Positions 33,993 through 43,909 of a stretch of 57,277 nucleotides of DNA are shown here, piece after piece. The stretch spans positions 87,630 through 144,906 of the forward strand of contig NZ_KQ969160.1 of assembly GCF_001578805.1 (NCBI RefSeq), written 5' to 3'. The translations under genes and the position numbers were made by a program. Origin of the DNA: Streptococcus sp. DD10. GTDB taxonomy: Bacteria > Bacillota > Bacilli > Lactobacillales > Streptococcaceae. The notes beneath the pieces are model-generated. The model worked only from the letters and a program-made list of their open reading frames with translations. It made no database searches and was not told the DNA's origin. Positions within the stretch are counted from its first letter, which is position 1. The number at the start of each line of letters is the position of its first letter.

Positions 33993-34691
33993 TTAGGATG
34001 TTTTCTTTTCAAAATGAAAATATTTTTCTAATAGATGAAACCCCAGCTGAATCAAACCACATAGAATGAGGTAGAGGATAAAGATAACAAAATAAGACTC
34101 AAAATATTGATATCCGTAAGAGGCCTCCACGCGAGCAATGGCTGTAATATCCTTAATTGTCATGACAAAGACTAATGAGGTTCCTTTGACGATATTGATT
34201 ACTAGATTACAAATATTTGGCAAGGCAAAACGAAGTGCTTGAGGAAAAATAATTCGCACATAAGCTTGTCTTGTCGTTAGACCGATGGCTTGCGCCGCTT
34301 CCAATTGTCCCTTATCAACTGTTAAAAGAGCTGAACGCAATATTTCTGATAAGGTACCTGTCGTCATTAAACTATAGATAATAAAGGCATAATACAAAGG
34401 ATTAAAGGTAAATACATCAATTCCACTTCCGATACTTTTAAAAAACTGATTGAGCAGACTAGGAAAAAGACTGTAAAAGAAAAGTATCAATAAAATAGGT
34501 GGTGTTGCTCGGATAAAAGCGAGATACACAACTGAGAAGGTCTTAACACCTCGTACTTTATAAATTTGTCCCAAAGCCAAAAAGAGAGCTGGAAAAAAAC
34601 TTAATCCCAATGCAACGAACAGAATAGAGAGTGTTACGGGTATCCCTTGCACTGTTTTCATAAAGGTTTCTAAGATATAAGAAAAATCCAT
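33993..34691 (-). CDS. Polar amino acid-type ABC importer, permease 2
   Basis: 232 residues with about five membrane segments. HisM/GlnP-family features are FIRATPPILLILFFYSLFP and the EAA loop VDKGQLEAAQAIGLTTRQAYVRIIFPQAL (in part). It begins four bases after permease 1, with which it should form a heterodimeric channel. The two share only moderate similarity outside the coupling loop. Confidence 0.92.
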   Translation of the reverse strand: MDFSYILETFMKTVQGIPVTLSILFVALGLSFFPALFLALGQIYKVRGVKTFSVVYLAFIRATPPILLILFFYSLFPSLLNQFFKSIGSGIDVFTFNPLYYAFIIYSLMTTGTLSEILRSALLTVDKGQLEAAQAIGLTTRQAYVRIIFPQALRFALPNICNLVINIVKGTSLVFVMTIKDITAIARVEASYGYQYFESYFVIFILYLILCGLIQLGFHLLEKYFHFEKKTS

Positions 34692-34694
34692 TTT

Positions 34695-35387
34695 TTACCT
34701 CTCTTTCACAGTCAAAGATTGTTCTATCAATCGAGCAGAAATCGATAATATCAGGGCAACTCCCCAATAAATCAAAGCAACTGCAGTATAGGTTTCTAGA
34801 GAATAATTTCCCATATTTCTGCTTATGAGAAGATTTCCAGCTCCCATAACATCAATAAACCCAATCGTGTAAGCAAGTGCTGCATCTCTCATAAGGTTCA
34901 GTACAGCAGTCGTCATATTCGGAAGAGCTACTCGAAAAGCTTGTGGTGCAGTAATTCGCCAAAAAGTCTGCTCAGGTGTTAGTCCGATACTCAATCCTGC
35001 TTCAATCTGTCCTTTTGGAATGGAGACATAGGCTGCTTTAAATACCTCTGATATCAAAGCGGCAAATAATAAAACCATTGTTAGCAATACAAAAAATAAC
35101 TTCGGCCAACCATTGATATCCAAACCTAGCCACCAGTTGAGAAACTCTGGAACGCCATAAAAAACCAAAAATAGCAGTACAATCGGCGGGGTACAGCGTA
35201 AAATGAACACATAGATACGAGCTATATTTGCCAAGTTTTTTTCCTCAGATAACTGTGCCCATGCTAGCAAACCTCCTAAAAGAGATCCCAAAAGAGTCGT
35301 TAGAGAGAGAACAATAATCGTCATGGGAAGTGCACTCGCTATATTCGGTAACATATCAAATACTTTAGAAATATCGTAATTGACCAT
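34695..35387 (-). CDS. Polar amino acid-type ABC importer, permease 1
   Basis: 230 residues. The typical RCTPPIVLLFLVFYGVPEFL motif and the EAA loop IPKGQIEAGLSIGLTPEQTFWRI (in part) are present, with five to six membrane segments. The gene is 119 bases downstream of the binding protein gene. That gap holds a small hairpin that may lower expression of the membrane parts relative to the binding protein. Confidence 0.92.
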   Translation of the reverse strand: MVNYDISKVFDMLPNIASALPMTIIVLSLTTLLGSLLGGLLAWAQLSEEKNLANIARIYVFILRCTPPIVLLFLVFYGVPEFLNWWLGLDINGWPKLFFVLLTMVLLFAALISEVFKAAYVSIPKGQIEAGLSIGLTPEQTFWRITAPQAFRVALPNMTTAVLNLMRDAALAYTIGFIDVMGAGNLLISRNMGNYSLETYTAVALIYWGVALILSISARLIEQSLTVKER

Positions 35388-35430
35388 GAATCCTCCTTTT
35401 CAAATAATCTTCAATTAAAGTGAAAGCAGA

Positions 35431-35448
35431 GCACAGAAATATGTGTGC
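35431..35448 (-). terminator. Weak intercistronic hairpin between binding protein and permease
   Basis: GCACA and TGTGC arms followed by TCTGCTTTC on the minus strand. A short stem, analogous in position to the livJ-livH hairpin. Low confidence. Confidence 0.35.
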
Positions 35449-35506
35449 CCTTCTTTCTTCTAAGTGTAGTTTCCATGTTATATATTAGATGAATAGTTTT
35501 ACTTAC

Positions 35507-36382
35507 TTATTTATCTATGTAACTAAAGACATCCTCACCAAAGAATTTTTCAGAAATTTTGGCCAATGTTCCATCTTCTTGCAATTCTTTTATAGCCTTT
35601 TCGTACTCTTTCGCAAATGCCTCATTCTTTTCGGAACGATTTAGAAGTGGATACGTCGGAATTCCTTTATAAGGGAACCAAGAAAGTTGATCAGCATATT
35701 GATGATACGAACCATCTTCTGCTGTCACCGCTTTTTCAAAAGAAAGTTTGATGTCAAAGTAAGCATCATACCGTTTTTCTAAAACCCATGCATAAGCATC
35801 TGCGACTTTAAAGGATTCCGCTGCTGTTAATTCAATCGGATTGTCCTTGTTTTTGTCATTATACTCTGAAATAACCGTCCACTGAGCATTTTGTGGTGAA
35901 ATTGGAACCAATTTTCCTTTTTCTTTTGCAAAATCTGAAATATCTTTGTACTTAGTGGCATCTTCCTTACGAATGGTAAATCCAATAATACTTGCCCCAA
36001 TAGGTGACTCTGGTATTATGAATTTTTTAGCTCTCTCCTCTGTGTACCATGCCCCCTTAGTTCCAATATCATACTTACCAGACTCTAAGCCAATCAATAG
36101 GTCATCATCACTTGTTCCTGTGTATTCAAACTGATACTGAGGAAGTTTCTCATCAATCGCTTTTAAAACCTCTACCTCATAACCGGTTGAATTTCCTTTT
36201 TCATCCACATAGTCATAAGGAACATAGTTTTGCGTATGGGCAACTTTTAATGTTGTTACAGTTTTTTCACTACTAATTGTTGTTTCTGCCTTTGAGTTAC
36301 TCGTCAAACTCCGTCCTAAAACTGTTGCTCCCACAAGAGCTGCAATGGCTACACCACCAATAATCCATGTTTTCTTACTCAT
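35507..36382 (-). CDS. Polar amino acid-type ABC importer, substrate-binding protein
   Basis: 291 residues from the ATG at 36382 (GAGGAGAAAAAAT upstream). An ATG directly after the methyltransferase stop would add five residues. It is an SBP_bac_3 fold: TLKVAHTQNYVPYDYVDEKG, GYEVEVLKAIDEKLP and DIGTKGAWYTEERAKKF, the ligand-clamp region. The N-terminus (KTWIIGGVAIAALVGATVLG) is hydrophobic, but there is no lipobox Cys. The protein is therefore tethered by an uncleaved signal anchor or released, unusual for Gram-positive binding proteins. Its ligand is unknown. The neighbouring methyltransferases hint at a methylated amino acid or betaine-like compound. Confidence 0.88.
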   Translation of the reverse strand: MSKKTWIIGGVAIAALVGATVLGRSLTSNSKAETTISSEKTVTTLKVAHTQNYVPYDYVDEKGNSTGYEVEVLKAIDEKLPQYQFEYTGTSDDDLLIGLESGKYDIGTKGAWYTEERAKKFIIPESPIGASIIGFTIRKEDATKYKDISDFAKEKGKLVPISPQNAQWTVISEYNDKNKDNPIELTAAESFKVADAYAWVLEKRYDAYFDIKLSFEKAVTAEDGSYHQYADQLSWFPYKGIPTYPLLNRSEKNEAFAKEYEKAIKELQEDGTLAKISEKFFGEDVFSYIDK

Positions 36383-36397
36383 ATTTTTTCTCCTCAT

Positions 36398-37396
36398 TTA
36401 AAATCTAGCTGCTTCTCGTACCCATTGAATTCGTTCATGATCAATATCACTTGGAATAGTACAATCTGCTCCCAAGACTAAACCAACCCTTCCTGACTCC
36501 TCAAGCAAACGTTTCACTTCGTTTTGAATATCCTCTTTGCTAGCTGAGTACAAGAGTCCATCTTTACCATTCTCAAAACCACCTAAGACCGTACGACCTT
36601 TAAAAATCTCCCGTCCTTGAGAAAGACTAATTCCCTCTGGACCAACAGCCCAGTTGAAAACTTGAGCAGGATAGTCTGCGAACAAATGCACATCATTTCG
36701 AGCTCCCTCATAGCCACAAATATGTAAAATATTAATTCCACCAGCTTGATTCGCAGCTTCTAAAACCGTTAATTCACTTGGAGCAACGATTTGTTTGTAG
36801 TCCTCAAAAGATACTCGTGAATCTTGAATACTTTGTACACTTAGATAAATCCCATCAGCCCCACCTTCCGTAATCACACGACGACTTAGACTTGCAATAT
36901 CTTGGGCAATAACCGATAATACATGTTTTAGAACTTCTGGATATTCCACTACTTGATCTGCTATTAAATCATCACCACCAGCTACTTTCCCAATCAACCA
37001 TTTTAAATAGGTGACAGGTGCAAAGATATTATAGATAGCAACGATATCTTCTGGAAAGTTTGCAATCAAATCTTTTACCAACTCAACTTGGTCCGTTATC
37101 CAAGGATGATCCTCTCCCAATGGCTCTAGACTGGATAACTCACTAAAAGATTGGAAATTTTTTAGTAGAGCTTGTGGATAGCCAAAGTATCCATCACTCA
37201 TCAGTTTGACAAAATCTGGTTTCACATCTGCAATAAAATCCTTATGACCTTGTCGGTTTTTCTCGATGATCTCTGGATTTTCAAAACCTGCAAGCCATTC
37301 TCTTTCTTCTGTAAAGTGGTGCCAAAATCCCACTGGCACACGATCAACCTCTTCACCACGGAAGGCTTTTAATACTAATTCTCTCTTTTCTGACAT
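36398..37396 (-). CDS. UroD-superfamily (MtaA/CmuA-like) methyltransferase, paralogue 2
   Basis: 332 residues of the uroporphyrinogen decarboxylase superfamily TIM barrel. The methyltransferase zinc motif is present: His225-x-Cys227 in NILHICGYEG and Cys312 in LGADCTIPSD, the ligand set of MtaA/CmuA-type enzymes. True UroD lacks these cysteines. Streptococci of this group do not make haem, so decarboxylation of uroporphyrinogen is unlikely. A methyl transfer to or from a thiol is expected. It is clearly similar along its length to the product of 37618-38619. It lies between a small membrane peptide and the importer genes. Substrate unknown. Confidence 0.8.
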   Translation of the reverse strand: MSEKRELVLKAFRGEEVDRVPVGFWHHFTEEREWLAGFENPEIIEKNRQGHKDFIADVKPDFVKLMSDGYFGYPQALLKNFQSFSELSSLEPLGEDHPWITDQVELVKDLIANFPEDIVAIYNIFAPVTYLKWLIGKVAGGDDLIADQVVEYPEVLKHVLSVIAQDIASLSRRVITEGGADGIYLSVQSIQDSRVSFEDYKQIVAPSELTVLEAANQAGGINILHICGYEGARNDVHLFADYPAQVFNWAVGPEGISLSQGREIFKGRTVLGGFENGKDGLLYSASKEDIQNEVKRLLEESGRVGLVLGADCTIPSDIDHERIQWVREAARF

Positions 37397-37407
37397 CTTT
37401 ATCTCCT

Positions 37408-37608
37408 TTATTTTTCTAACAATAAATTGGCTAAATCACTGTTTTGCATATAAACAAGTGTTTCTTTTGATATTTCCTCTAACTGCTTAACATCCTCGCT
37501 GATTTCAGGTGCTAAAGTAGTAGCTGAGCTACTTTGAAATCCCAACCCCAAACTAATTATCAGACTAGTCAGTACGCCAGTCACAATAAGAACCACTTTA
37601 CTTTTCAT
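37408..37608 (-). CDS. Small signal-anchored protein in the methyltransferase operon
   Basis: 66 residues from the second of two adjacent ATGs (TAGGAG upstream). A Lys-containing start (KSKVVLIVTGVLTSLIISLGLG) is followed by SSSATTLAPE and an acidic helical tail (EISEDVKQLEEISKETLVYMQN, in part). It looks like a single-pass protein with about 40 residues outside. It has no lipobox and no known family. Its position between the two methyltransferase paralogues, 11 and 9 bases from each, shows it belongs to the operon, perhaps as a scaffold near the importer. Confidence 0.6.
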   Translation of the reverse strand: MKSKVVLIVTGVLTSLIISLGLGFQSSSATTLAPEISEDVKQLEEISKETLVYMQNSDLANLLLEK

Positions 37609-37617
37609 CATTTACTC

Positions 37618-38619
37618 CTATAAAATAGCCGCTTGTCGGATCCATTCTAATCGTTCTAGTTGAAAGTCGTCTGGAACCGTACAATCAGCTCCCAAAATAA
37701 GATTTCTACTTCCTGCTTTGGAAATCAAGTGCTTGGTCTCCTGAACCAGCTCCTCGCGGTTACCAGTATTTAACAAACTTGATTGGGTATTTTCAAATCC
37801 CCCCAGAACAGTCTTCCCATGAAAAAGCTGGCGACCTTCTTCTAATGAGACGTTTTCATGATGTGTCGCCCAATTAAAAACTTGTGCTGGGTAATGACTA
37901 AATAAGGCTAAATCATTACTTGCCCCTTCAAAACCACAAATGTGAAGAATATTGTTTCCTCCTACTTCATTAGCTGCCTCCAAGACAACTAAGTTACTTG
38001 GTTCAATCACTTTCTGGTAATCTATCGCACTAACTCTCTCATCTTGAACCGCTTGTGTGCTAAAATAAATACCATCTAAGTCTGTTTCTTCTAACAAGCG
38101 TTTTACCAAAATAGCAATGTCACCAGCAATGACCTCCAAGGCTGCTTTTAACTTGACTGGATTTTCTAACAAGAAATCGGCTAATTCCTTGTCTCCTCTT
38201 CCATGTTGACTTCTAAACCACCGTTTCAAATAAGAAGCTGGAGCAAAGATATTGTAAAATGATGCTAAATCTTCGGGAAAGCTAGCTAAAATTGCCTGAA
38301 CAATTTCAATCTGTTGTTCAATCCAAGGATGATTCTCTCCGATAGACTGAAGTGCATCAAAATCTGAAACAGAATAAATATTTTCTGGAACTAAATCACT
38401 CGGATATTTAAAAAAACCATCACTCATAATTTTTACAAAATCCGGTCGTCCTTCCTCAACATAACGTCGATGCCCTTCTAAAGATTTTTGAAAAATTCGT
38501 GGATTATTTAATCCCTGTCCTTTTTCCTCCAAGGTTACAAAATGAAACCAAAATCCAACAGGAACTCGTGGAACATCCTCACCACGAATTGCACGTAAAA
38601 CTAATTCTCTTTTTGTCAT
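37618..38619 (-). CDS. UroD-superfamily (MtaA/CmuA-like) methyltransferase, paralogue 1
   Basis: 333 residues from the ATG at 38619, which follows AAGGAGG. An upstream ATG adds 13 residues overlapping the promoter. Same TIM barrel as paralogue 2, with the opening KRELVLRAIRGEDVPRVPVGFW. His226-x-Cys228 is in NILHICGFEG and Cys313 in LGADCTVPDD, so the zinc site is intact. Both paralogues keep the same motif, which argues for two similar reactions, or for an obligate heterodimer, and not for a dead copy. It is the first gene of the operon, behind a recognisable promoter. Confidence 0.8.
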   Translation of the reverse strand: MTKRELVLRAIRGEDVPRVPVGFWFHFVTLEEKGQGLNNPRIFQKSLEGHRRYVEEGRPDFVKIMSDGFFKYPSDLVPENIYSVSDFDALQSIGENHPWIEQQIEIVQAILASFPEDLASFYNIFAPASYLKRWFRSQHGRGDKELADFLLENPVKLKAALEVIAGDIAILVKRLLEETDLDGIYFSTQAVQDERVSAIDYQKVIEPSNLVVLEAANEVGGNNILHICGFEGASNDLALFSHYPAQVFNWATHHENVSLEEGRQLFHGKTVLGGFENTQSSLLNTGNREELVQETKHLISKAGSRNLILGADCTVPDDFQLERLEWIRQAAIL

Positions 38620-38659
38620 CCAAACCTCCTTACAAGAAATTGTAAAATTGATTGACACT

Positions 38660-38688
38660 ATGATAACAAAAGTTCAAATCTCTGTGAA
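38660..38688 (-). promoter_or_regulatory. Promoter of the methyltransferase/importer operon
   Basis: TTCACA (38683-38688), 17 bp, then TATCAT (38660-38665) on the minus strand. Each box has one mismatch to consensus. Confidence 0.55.
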
Positions 38689-38851
38689 ATATATATTGAT
38701 TATCAGATTGATTAAATTTATTTATACGAAGATATCCAACAATTGTTCAAATCCCTTGAGAAATAAGGAATCAGAAGATTTCAAGTTTATTTATTACAAG
38801 AGCATTTTTTCCACTTTGTTTTTTCTTATCACACTGATAAAAAACTTTTAA
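38689..38851. other. Intergenic stretch, nothing recognised
   Basis: AT-rich sequence between the operon promoter and the stkP terminator. No plausible gene or repeat was found. Confidence 0.4.
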
Positions 38852-38892
38852 GATAACAAAAAAAGTCATCAAAAGATGACTTTTTTGTTATC
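38852..38892 (-). terminator. Terminator of the gmk-to-stkP operon
   Basis: GATAACAAAAAAAGTCATC and GATGACTTTTTTGTTATC form a near-perfect 18-bp stem with a 4-base loop, 50 bases after the stkP stop. Confidence 0.8.
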
Positions 38893-38942
38893 GAGAAGTA
38901 AATAGAACTAATTTACTTGTTTATTTTTGTACTCACTTTTTA

Positions 38943-40832
38943 TTAATTGTTTTCTTCGGTTGTTCTTGATGATTGAGAGGATGATTCACTAGAATTTACT
39001 TGCTCACTAGAAGAGGAACTACTACTTGAGCGAGTAGATGATCTACTTGAACTACTACTTTCCGTTGTCACCTCAGGGACATAGACGTAGAGAACGACTC
39101 GTCCAGTTTTTAGGTCCAAATTATCGCCCTCATTCGGACTCTGCCGAACAATCGTATTTTCCTGTGCATCACTTGGTGCAGTAGTTACAATACGGCGTTC
39201 AATATTTGCACTGTTAACCCCTAATACTGAAATGAGGTGATTGTAAGCAAACTCATAGGTAGAACCGATATAACTTGGCATCTCTGTTGTCGTAACAGCC
39301 TTTGCAACCTTTAATGTAATAGTCCGTTTTGCTGCTAAGTCGTATGTCGAGCCTGCTTCTGGTGACTGTCCGATAACGGTTCCTTCAGTATAGTCCGCGG
39401 TTTCAACAATTTCCGTTTTAATACTGCTTTCAGGAACAGCATGATTATTGGTTAAATCTCTGATAGCGTCTGAAACAGTGTCACCAGTGTAATCAAGCAT
39501 CACAAACGAAGCTTTACCACTGGAAACAATCAATTTCACACTGCTTCCTTCCCGAAGTTGAGAACCTCCTGTTGGGTCTGTACGAATGACATTTCCTTTG
39601 TCTACATCATTACTGGCTTCCTCAATGACATCTCCAACAGACAAACCTACAGCCTCGATACTCGAACGGGCTTGAGCTAAGGTTTGTCCTGTAACATCTG
39701 GAACAGATTGTGTAGAGGGACTATTATATAGGAGGGTGATAAAAGCAATCATGACCAAAACAATCGCACCAAATAGTACCTTGTAACGCGTCCTTAGTTT
39801 TCGACGTTTCGGCTTTTTCACTGTCGCCCCTAGTTCTGGCTCTTCAAACTGAATCGGAGCTGTTCGTTGTGGGCTCGGCTTCACTGGTGCTGGAACGATT
39901 TTTTCAACCCCTTGCACCTGTGATAAGGGGGCGGTTATTCCTTTAGGGAGAGTTTTGGTATCAATCTTATCTTCTCCAAAAAACAACTTGGCTTCATTAC
40001 GTCTCTCTGGCGATAAACTTGAAGCCAAATCAGTGTACATCTCCCCAACTGTCTTATAACGATCTGTTAACTTTTTAGCAGTTGCCTTAAGGACAATATT
40101 TTCCAAAGACTGTGGAACATTTGGATTTTCCTCTATAATTGAAGGTAGGGGTTTCTGAAAATGCTGCAAGGCGATTGTCACCGCACTATCCCCGTCATAG
40201 GGGATATGTCCTGTCAACATCTCATAAAAAATAATCCCCATAGCATAAATATCACTTTGGATTGTCGCTTTTGAACCACGAGCTTGTTCAGGAGAAAGAT
40301 AATGAACTGAGCCAAGCATAGAATTTGTCTGAGTCAAACTAGTTTCTGCGAAAGCTACTGCAATCCCAAAATCTGTTACCTTAGCTGAACCACTTGGAGT
40401 TAAAATAACATTTTGTGGTTTCAGATCACGATGGACAATTCCTCTTGCATGTGCGAGTCGCATAGCCAAGAGGATTTCTCCCATGATACGAACAGCTTCA
40501 CGATTTGATAAGGGAGCATGTTGTTTAATATACTCCTTTAAATCCTGTCCAGCCACGTATTCCATCGCAAGGTACTGCTGCCCATCTTCTTCGCCAATAT
40601 CTGTAATGCGAACGATATGAGGGTGGTCTAAATCTGCCATCGCCTTTGCTTCACGCTGAAAGCGTGCTACAGCGACCGGATCCGTTTGAAAATTTGTTCT
40701 CAGAACCTTTACAGCCACCTCTTCGCCATCCAAAATCAGATCTTTGGCCAGATAGACATCTGCCATCCCACCACGACCAATTTGTTTGACAATTTTATAT
40801 CGTCCGGCAAAAATCTTGCCGATTTGGATCAT
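38943..40832 (-). CDS. stkP: Eukaryotic-type Ser/Thr protein kinase with PASTA repeats
   Basis: 629 residues. The kinase domain has the glycine loop [10 protein letters not shown], catalytic [12 protein letters not shown] and the [16 protein letters not shown] region. A membrane segment ([20 protein letters not shown]) lies near residue 350. Three PASTA domains follow, starting near [26 protein letters not shown] and [13 protein letters not shown]. The protein then ends in a Ser-rich tail of about 40 residues, where the pneumococcal kinase has a fourth PASTA domain. It senses peptidoglycan and coordinates septal and peripheral wall growth by phosphorylating division proteins. It overlaps phpP, its cognate phosphatase, by four bases. 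Confidence 0.95.
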   Translation of the reverse strand: MIQIGKIFAGRYKIVKQIGRGGMADVYLAKDLILDGEEVAVKVLRTNFQTDPVAVARFQREAKAMADLDHPHIVRITDIGEEDGQQYLAMEYVAGQDLKEYIKQHAPLSNREAVRIMGEILLAMRLAHARGIVHRDLKPQNVILTPSGSAKVTDFGIAVAFAETSLTQTNSMLGSVHYLSPEQARGSKATIQSDIYAMGIIFYEMLTGHIPYDGDSAVTIALQHFQKPLPSIIEENPNVPQSLENIVLKATAKKLTDRYKTVGEMYTDLASSLSPERRNEAKLFFGEDKIDTKTLPKGITAPLSQVQGVEKIVPAPVKPSPQRTAPIQFEEPELGATVKKPKRRKLRTRYKVLFGAIVLVMIAFITLLYNSPSTQSVPDVTGQTLAQARSSIEAVGLSVGDVIEEASNDVDKGNVIRTDPTGGSQLREGSSVKLIVSSGKASFVMLDYTGDTVSDAIRDLTNNHAVPESSIKTEIVETADYTEGTVIGQSPEAGSTYDLAAKRTITLKVAKAVTTTEMPSYIGSTYEFAYNHLISVLGVNSANIERRIVTTAPSDAQENTIVRQSPNEGDNLDLKTGRVVLYVYVPEVTTESSSSSRSSTRSSSSSSSSEQVNSSESSSQSSRTTEENN

Positions 40833-41581
40833 GCTACATCCTCCTGCACATGAACAAGAGCAACTGTGATATTATCCAGTCCACCTGCTTTATTTGCAAA
40901 CCGAATCAAGGTTGCTGCCTTTTCAGAAAGAGTAATTTCACTGGTTATAATATCATAAATTTCACTTTGAGCTACCATGTTAGACAAACCATCGCTATTG
41001 ATTACTAGATAGTCTCCAACTTCTAGTTGGATTAAACCTAAGTCAGCCTCTACTTCATGAGCTTGCCCAATTGATTGGGTAATGATGTTGCGTTGAGGGT
41101 GTCTTTCTGCTTCCTCTGGACTAATCTGCCCCGCTTTCAATAATTCATTTACCAAGGAATGATCACTCGTCAACTGCTGAATCTGCTCACCACGCACTAA
41201 ATGAATACGGGAATCCCCTACATGAGCATAAAGAGCTTGGTTGTCAATCAGCACGACAACTTCAATCGTTGTCCCCATACCCTGGTACTCCTCACTCTGA
41301 CCAAGATGGCTGATTTTTTGATTTTCTTCTTGTAAGTGATAGTTAACCCATTCACGTACTTGGTTTAAATTATCAATCTGAGTATCCACCCAAGCAGCCC
41401 CTAAATCCGTCACGGCCATCTCGCTAGCGATATTTCCCGCTCGATGCCCCCCCATTCCATCTGCTAGAATAATCATCTGTTTTCCAGCTCGGTTGACAAA
41501 ATGGTTAACGTAGTCTTGATTATTGGTTCGTTTCTGACCAACATCTGTTAATAATGCAATTTCAATTTTTGTTCCTGACAA
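40829..41581 (-). CDS. phpP: PP2C-type protein phosphatase
   Basis: About 250 residues. PP2C metal-site motifs are [38 protein letters not shown] and the final GGLDNITV. It reverses StkP phosphorylation. No ATG is available: the frame closes upstream at a TAG without an ATG in between. The best start is TTG at 41581 with GGAGG nine bases before it. The position where relatives start (MEISLLTDVG) reads ATT here. A 28-codon frame beginning with ATG overlaps this start out of frame and could influence its translation. It overlaps stkP by four bases. Confidence 0.93.
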   Translation of the reverse strand: MSGTKIEIALLTDVGQKRTNNQDYVNHFVNRAGKQMIILADGMGGHRAGNIASEMAVTDLGAAWVDTQIDNLNQVREWVNYHLQEENQKISHLGQSEEYQGMGTTIEVVVLIDNQALYAHVGDSRIHLVRGEQIQQLTSDHSLVNELLKAGQISPEEAERHPQRNIITQSIGQAHEVEADLGLIQLEVGDYLVINSDGLSNMVAQSEIYDIITSEITLSEKAATLIRFANKAGGLDNITVALVHVQEDVA

Positions 41582-41660
41582 AATCTGTTTCCTCCTCTGT
41601 CTTGGAAATCGTGATGACTCAGTAAAACAACTTTCATACTACTAGTCTCATCACTATCCC

Positions 41661-42974
41661 CTAGGATTTTTTTCTGAACTGACTGATGAAAAAGCCATCC
41701 GTCTGATAGAGTTCAGGAGTTATTAAGATGCAACCATCTACTAGAATATCTGTTTTTTCATGACTGAGAGGAACTTGCTCAAAATCTGGATGTGCTTCCA
41801 AAAATTTAGCTACTACTTCCTGATTTTCCTCAGGCACGATGGTGCACGTACTATAGGTTATTATACCACCTTTTACTAGGATTTGACAAACGCTGTTTAG
41901 AATTTTCAATTGAATTTCCTGAAGAGATTGAAAATCACCCATTTCTTTATTGTATTTTAAGTCTGGTTTCCGTCGAATCAATCCAATCCCTGAGCAAGGG
42001 GCATCTACTAAAATCTTATCAAAACTATTTTTAGGAAAGACTTCATGAACTCGGCTAGCATCTAATACCTGCAAATTCACTCGATCCAACACTCCTAGAC
42101 GTTCTGCATTTTCAGCAATCAAATTTAGTTTATGCTCATATAAATCCAAGGCTGTAACAGTCCCCCTTGTCAGAAGGGAGGCGATATGTGTTGTTTTTCC
42201 ACCTGGAGCAGCACAAGCATCCAATATCCGTTCATTTCCTTTAATGGCTAAGGTTGGAGCAACTAACTGGCTGGACTCATCCTGTATCGTCAAAAGTCCT
42301 TCTTTGAAAAATCTTGTTCCAGCAAAATAACCCTGTTCTTTCACTAATGCCGTTTGAGCTAATTCTGAATTACTAGCCGCAATTGCTTCTCTTAACTCAT
42401 CCTTTTTAGTTAGATCTGTCACACGAACGGAAGCTTTATTTTTTAAGAAAAGAGATTCAAACATCTTAACTGCACGTTCCTCACCATAGACTTCAACCAA
42501 TTTTTTTACTAGCCAAACTGGTAGAGAATACTGGATAGAAAACCGTTTATGCTTCCGTTTGATTCCTTCAATATCTGGGACTCCTTCCCTAAGGATTCGT
42601 CTCAAGATGGCATTAACAAACCTCTCCGAGTGGAGCTTGCGGCTTTTTGCTATGGCCGCTGCTTCATGAACTACTGCATGATTTGGAACTTTATCCAAAT
42701 AAAGAAGTTGATACAAACTCATCTCAAGCAAGATATAAAGCCAACCATCTAACTTATCACGATCTTCGATAAAATGGGATAAATACCAGTCCAGCGTTCG
42801 TTTTCGGCTAAGTGTTCCATAGACAATTTCTGTGACTAATCCTTTGTCTATCTTAGATAAATTCCCTTGAGAAAGTGATTGATTCAGTACGATATTGGAA
42901 TAGCCACCTTCTAGAAAAACTTTTTCAAGAATCATTAAAGCTAAACGACGCGCATTCTGTTGATTAGTTTCCAA
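41661..42974 (-). CDS. rsmB: 16S rRNA (cytosine-967-C5)-methyltransferase
   Basis: 437 residues. An N-terminal NusB-like RNA-binding domain ([25 protein letters not shown], in part) is joined to a SAM methyltransferase with [34 protein letters not shown] and [14 protein letters not shown]. The two catalytic cysteines are in APCSG and STCT. It methylates C967 of 16S rRNA. The start overlaps the end of fmt by 11 bases. The operon continues into phpP after a 79-base gap. Confidence 0.95.
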   Translation of the reverse strand: METNQQNARRLALMILEKVFLEGGYSNIVLNQSLSQGNLSKIDKGLVTEIVYGTLSRKRTLDWYLSHFIEDRDKLDGWLYILLEMSLYQLLYLDKVPNHAVVHEAAAIAKSRKLHSERFVNAILRRILREGVPDIEGIKRKHKRFSIQYSLPVWLVKKLVEVYGEERAVKMFESLFLKNKASVRVTDLTKKDELREAIAASNSELAQTALVKEQGYFAGTRFFKEGLLTIQDESSQLVAPTLAIKGNERILDACAAPGGKTTHIASLLTRGTVTALDLYEHKLNLIAENAERLGVLDRVNLQVLDASRVHEVFPKNSFDKILVDAPCSGIGLIRRKPDLKYNKEMGDFQSLQEIQLKILNSVCQILVKGGIITYSTCTIVPEENQEVVAKFLEAHPDFEQVPLSHEKTDILVDGCILITPELYQTDGFFISQFRKKS

Positions 42975-43898
42975 ATGTATCTCCTACTACCAGGTTGCGA
43001 CCTGTTCCGTTTAAGAAATCCGCGATAGCCATTTTAGGTTTTCCAGCAGGTTGTACAGTTAACAGTCGGACAGCTCCTTCTCCTGTAGCCACAACTAATT
43101 CTTTCTTACTAATTGAAAGGATAGTCCCTGCCGGACCAGAAGCTTCTACTTCCTGAACGTCATAGATTTTAAACCGTTGCCCATCAAATAGAGTATGAGC
43201 AATTGGCCACGGATTGAGTCCTCGAATATGGTTAAACACATCTCGAGCCGACTTCGTCCAATCAATTCGTTCTTCCTCAGATGAAATATTAGGAGAAAAA
43301 CTTACGTAACGAACATCTTGAGCTTCCGGTTTAATCTCACCTGCTAAGTAGGCAGGTAAACTATCTAATAGTAAATCACGACCAACTAAGGCCAACTTAG
43401 CAAATAAAGTCCCTACATTATCTGTATCTTCTATCGGAATAGACCGTTTGGAAATCATGTCTCCTGCATCCATCTCTTTGACCATTTCCATAATGGTCAC
43501 CCCTGCTTCCTTATCTCCATTCATAAGAGCATAGTGAATTGGAGCTCCTCCACGATATTTCGGAAGTAACGAAGCATGAACATTTACTGCAAAATCCATT
43601 GCTTCTAAAAGTCGGCTTGGCAAAAATTGACCAAAAGCTGCCGTCACAATTCCATCCGCCCCTAACTGAAGTAATTGCTCAAGCACGGGACTTTTAGACA
43701 ATTTTTCTGGTTGATAAACAGGGATTCCTGCCTTGAGAGCTAATTCTTTAACTGGCGTCATCCGAATTTCTTTTTTCGGCCGACTGCACGATCTGGTTGA
43801 GTTACTACCGCTAAAACAGTATACCTGTTGTCAGCCAATAAACCTTCTAAAACAGTCGCTGAAAAATCAGGCGTTCCCATAAAAATAATCTTTGTCAT
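42964..43898 (-). pseudogene. fmt: Methionyl-tRNA formyltransferase, one-base frameshift
   Basis: The gene starts at ATG 43898 (AGAGGAACT upstream) with [17 protein letters not shown] and runs in frame to VGRKK. It then meets TGA, because a run of A (six, 43771-43776) is one base short. Restoring one A continues the frame into [17 protein letters not shown] and on to the normal end, 311 residues in total. Later motifs are intact: [24 protein letters not shown] (in part) and AGDM. The enzyme formylates initiator tRNA. Loss is tolerated poorly, so either this is a sequencing error or the strain makes no functional Fmt from the full frame. A 265-residue frame starting MTPVKEL could be made from an internal ATG but lacks the N-terminal folate-binding part. 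Confidence 0.85.
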
Positions 43899-43909
43899 AG
43901 TTCCTCTTC

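Noticed and set aside
36398-38619. Haem biosynthesis uroporphyrinogen decarboxylase (HemE)
   Set aside because: Both proteins have the His-x-Cys...Cys zinc motif of methyltransferases. They are paired with an importer, and no other haem gene is nearby.
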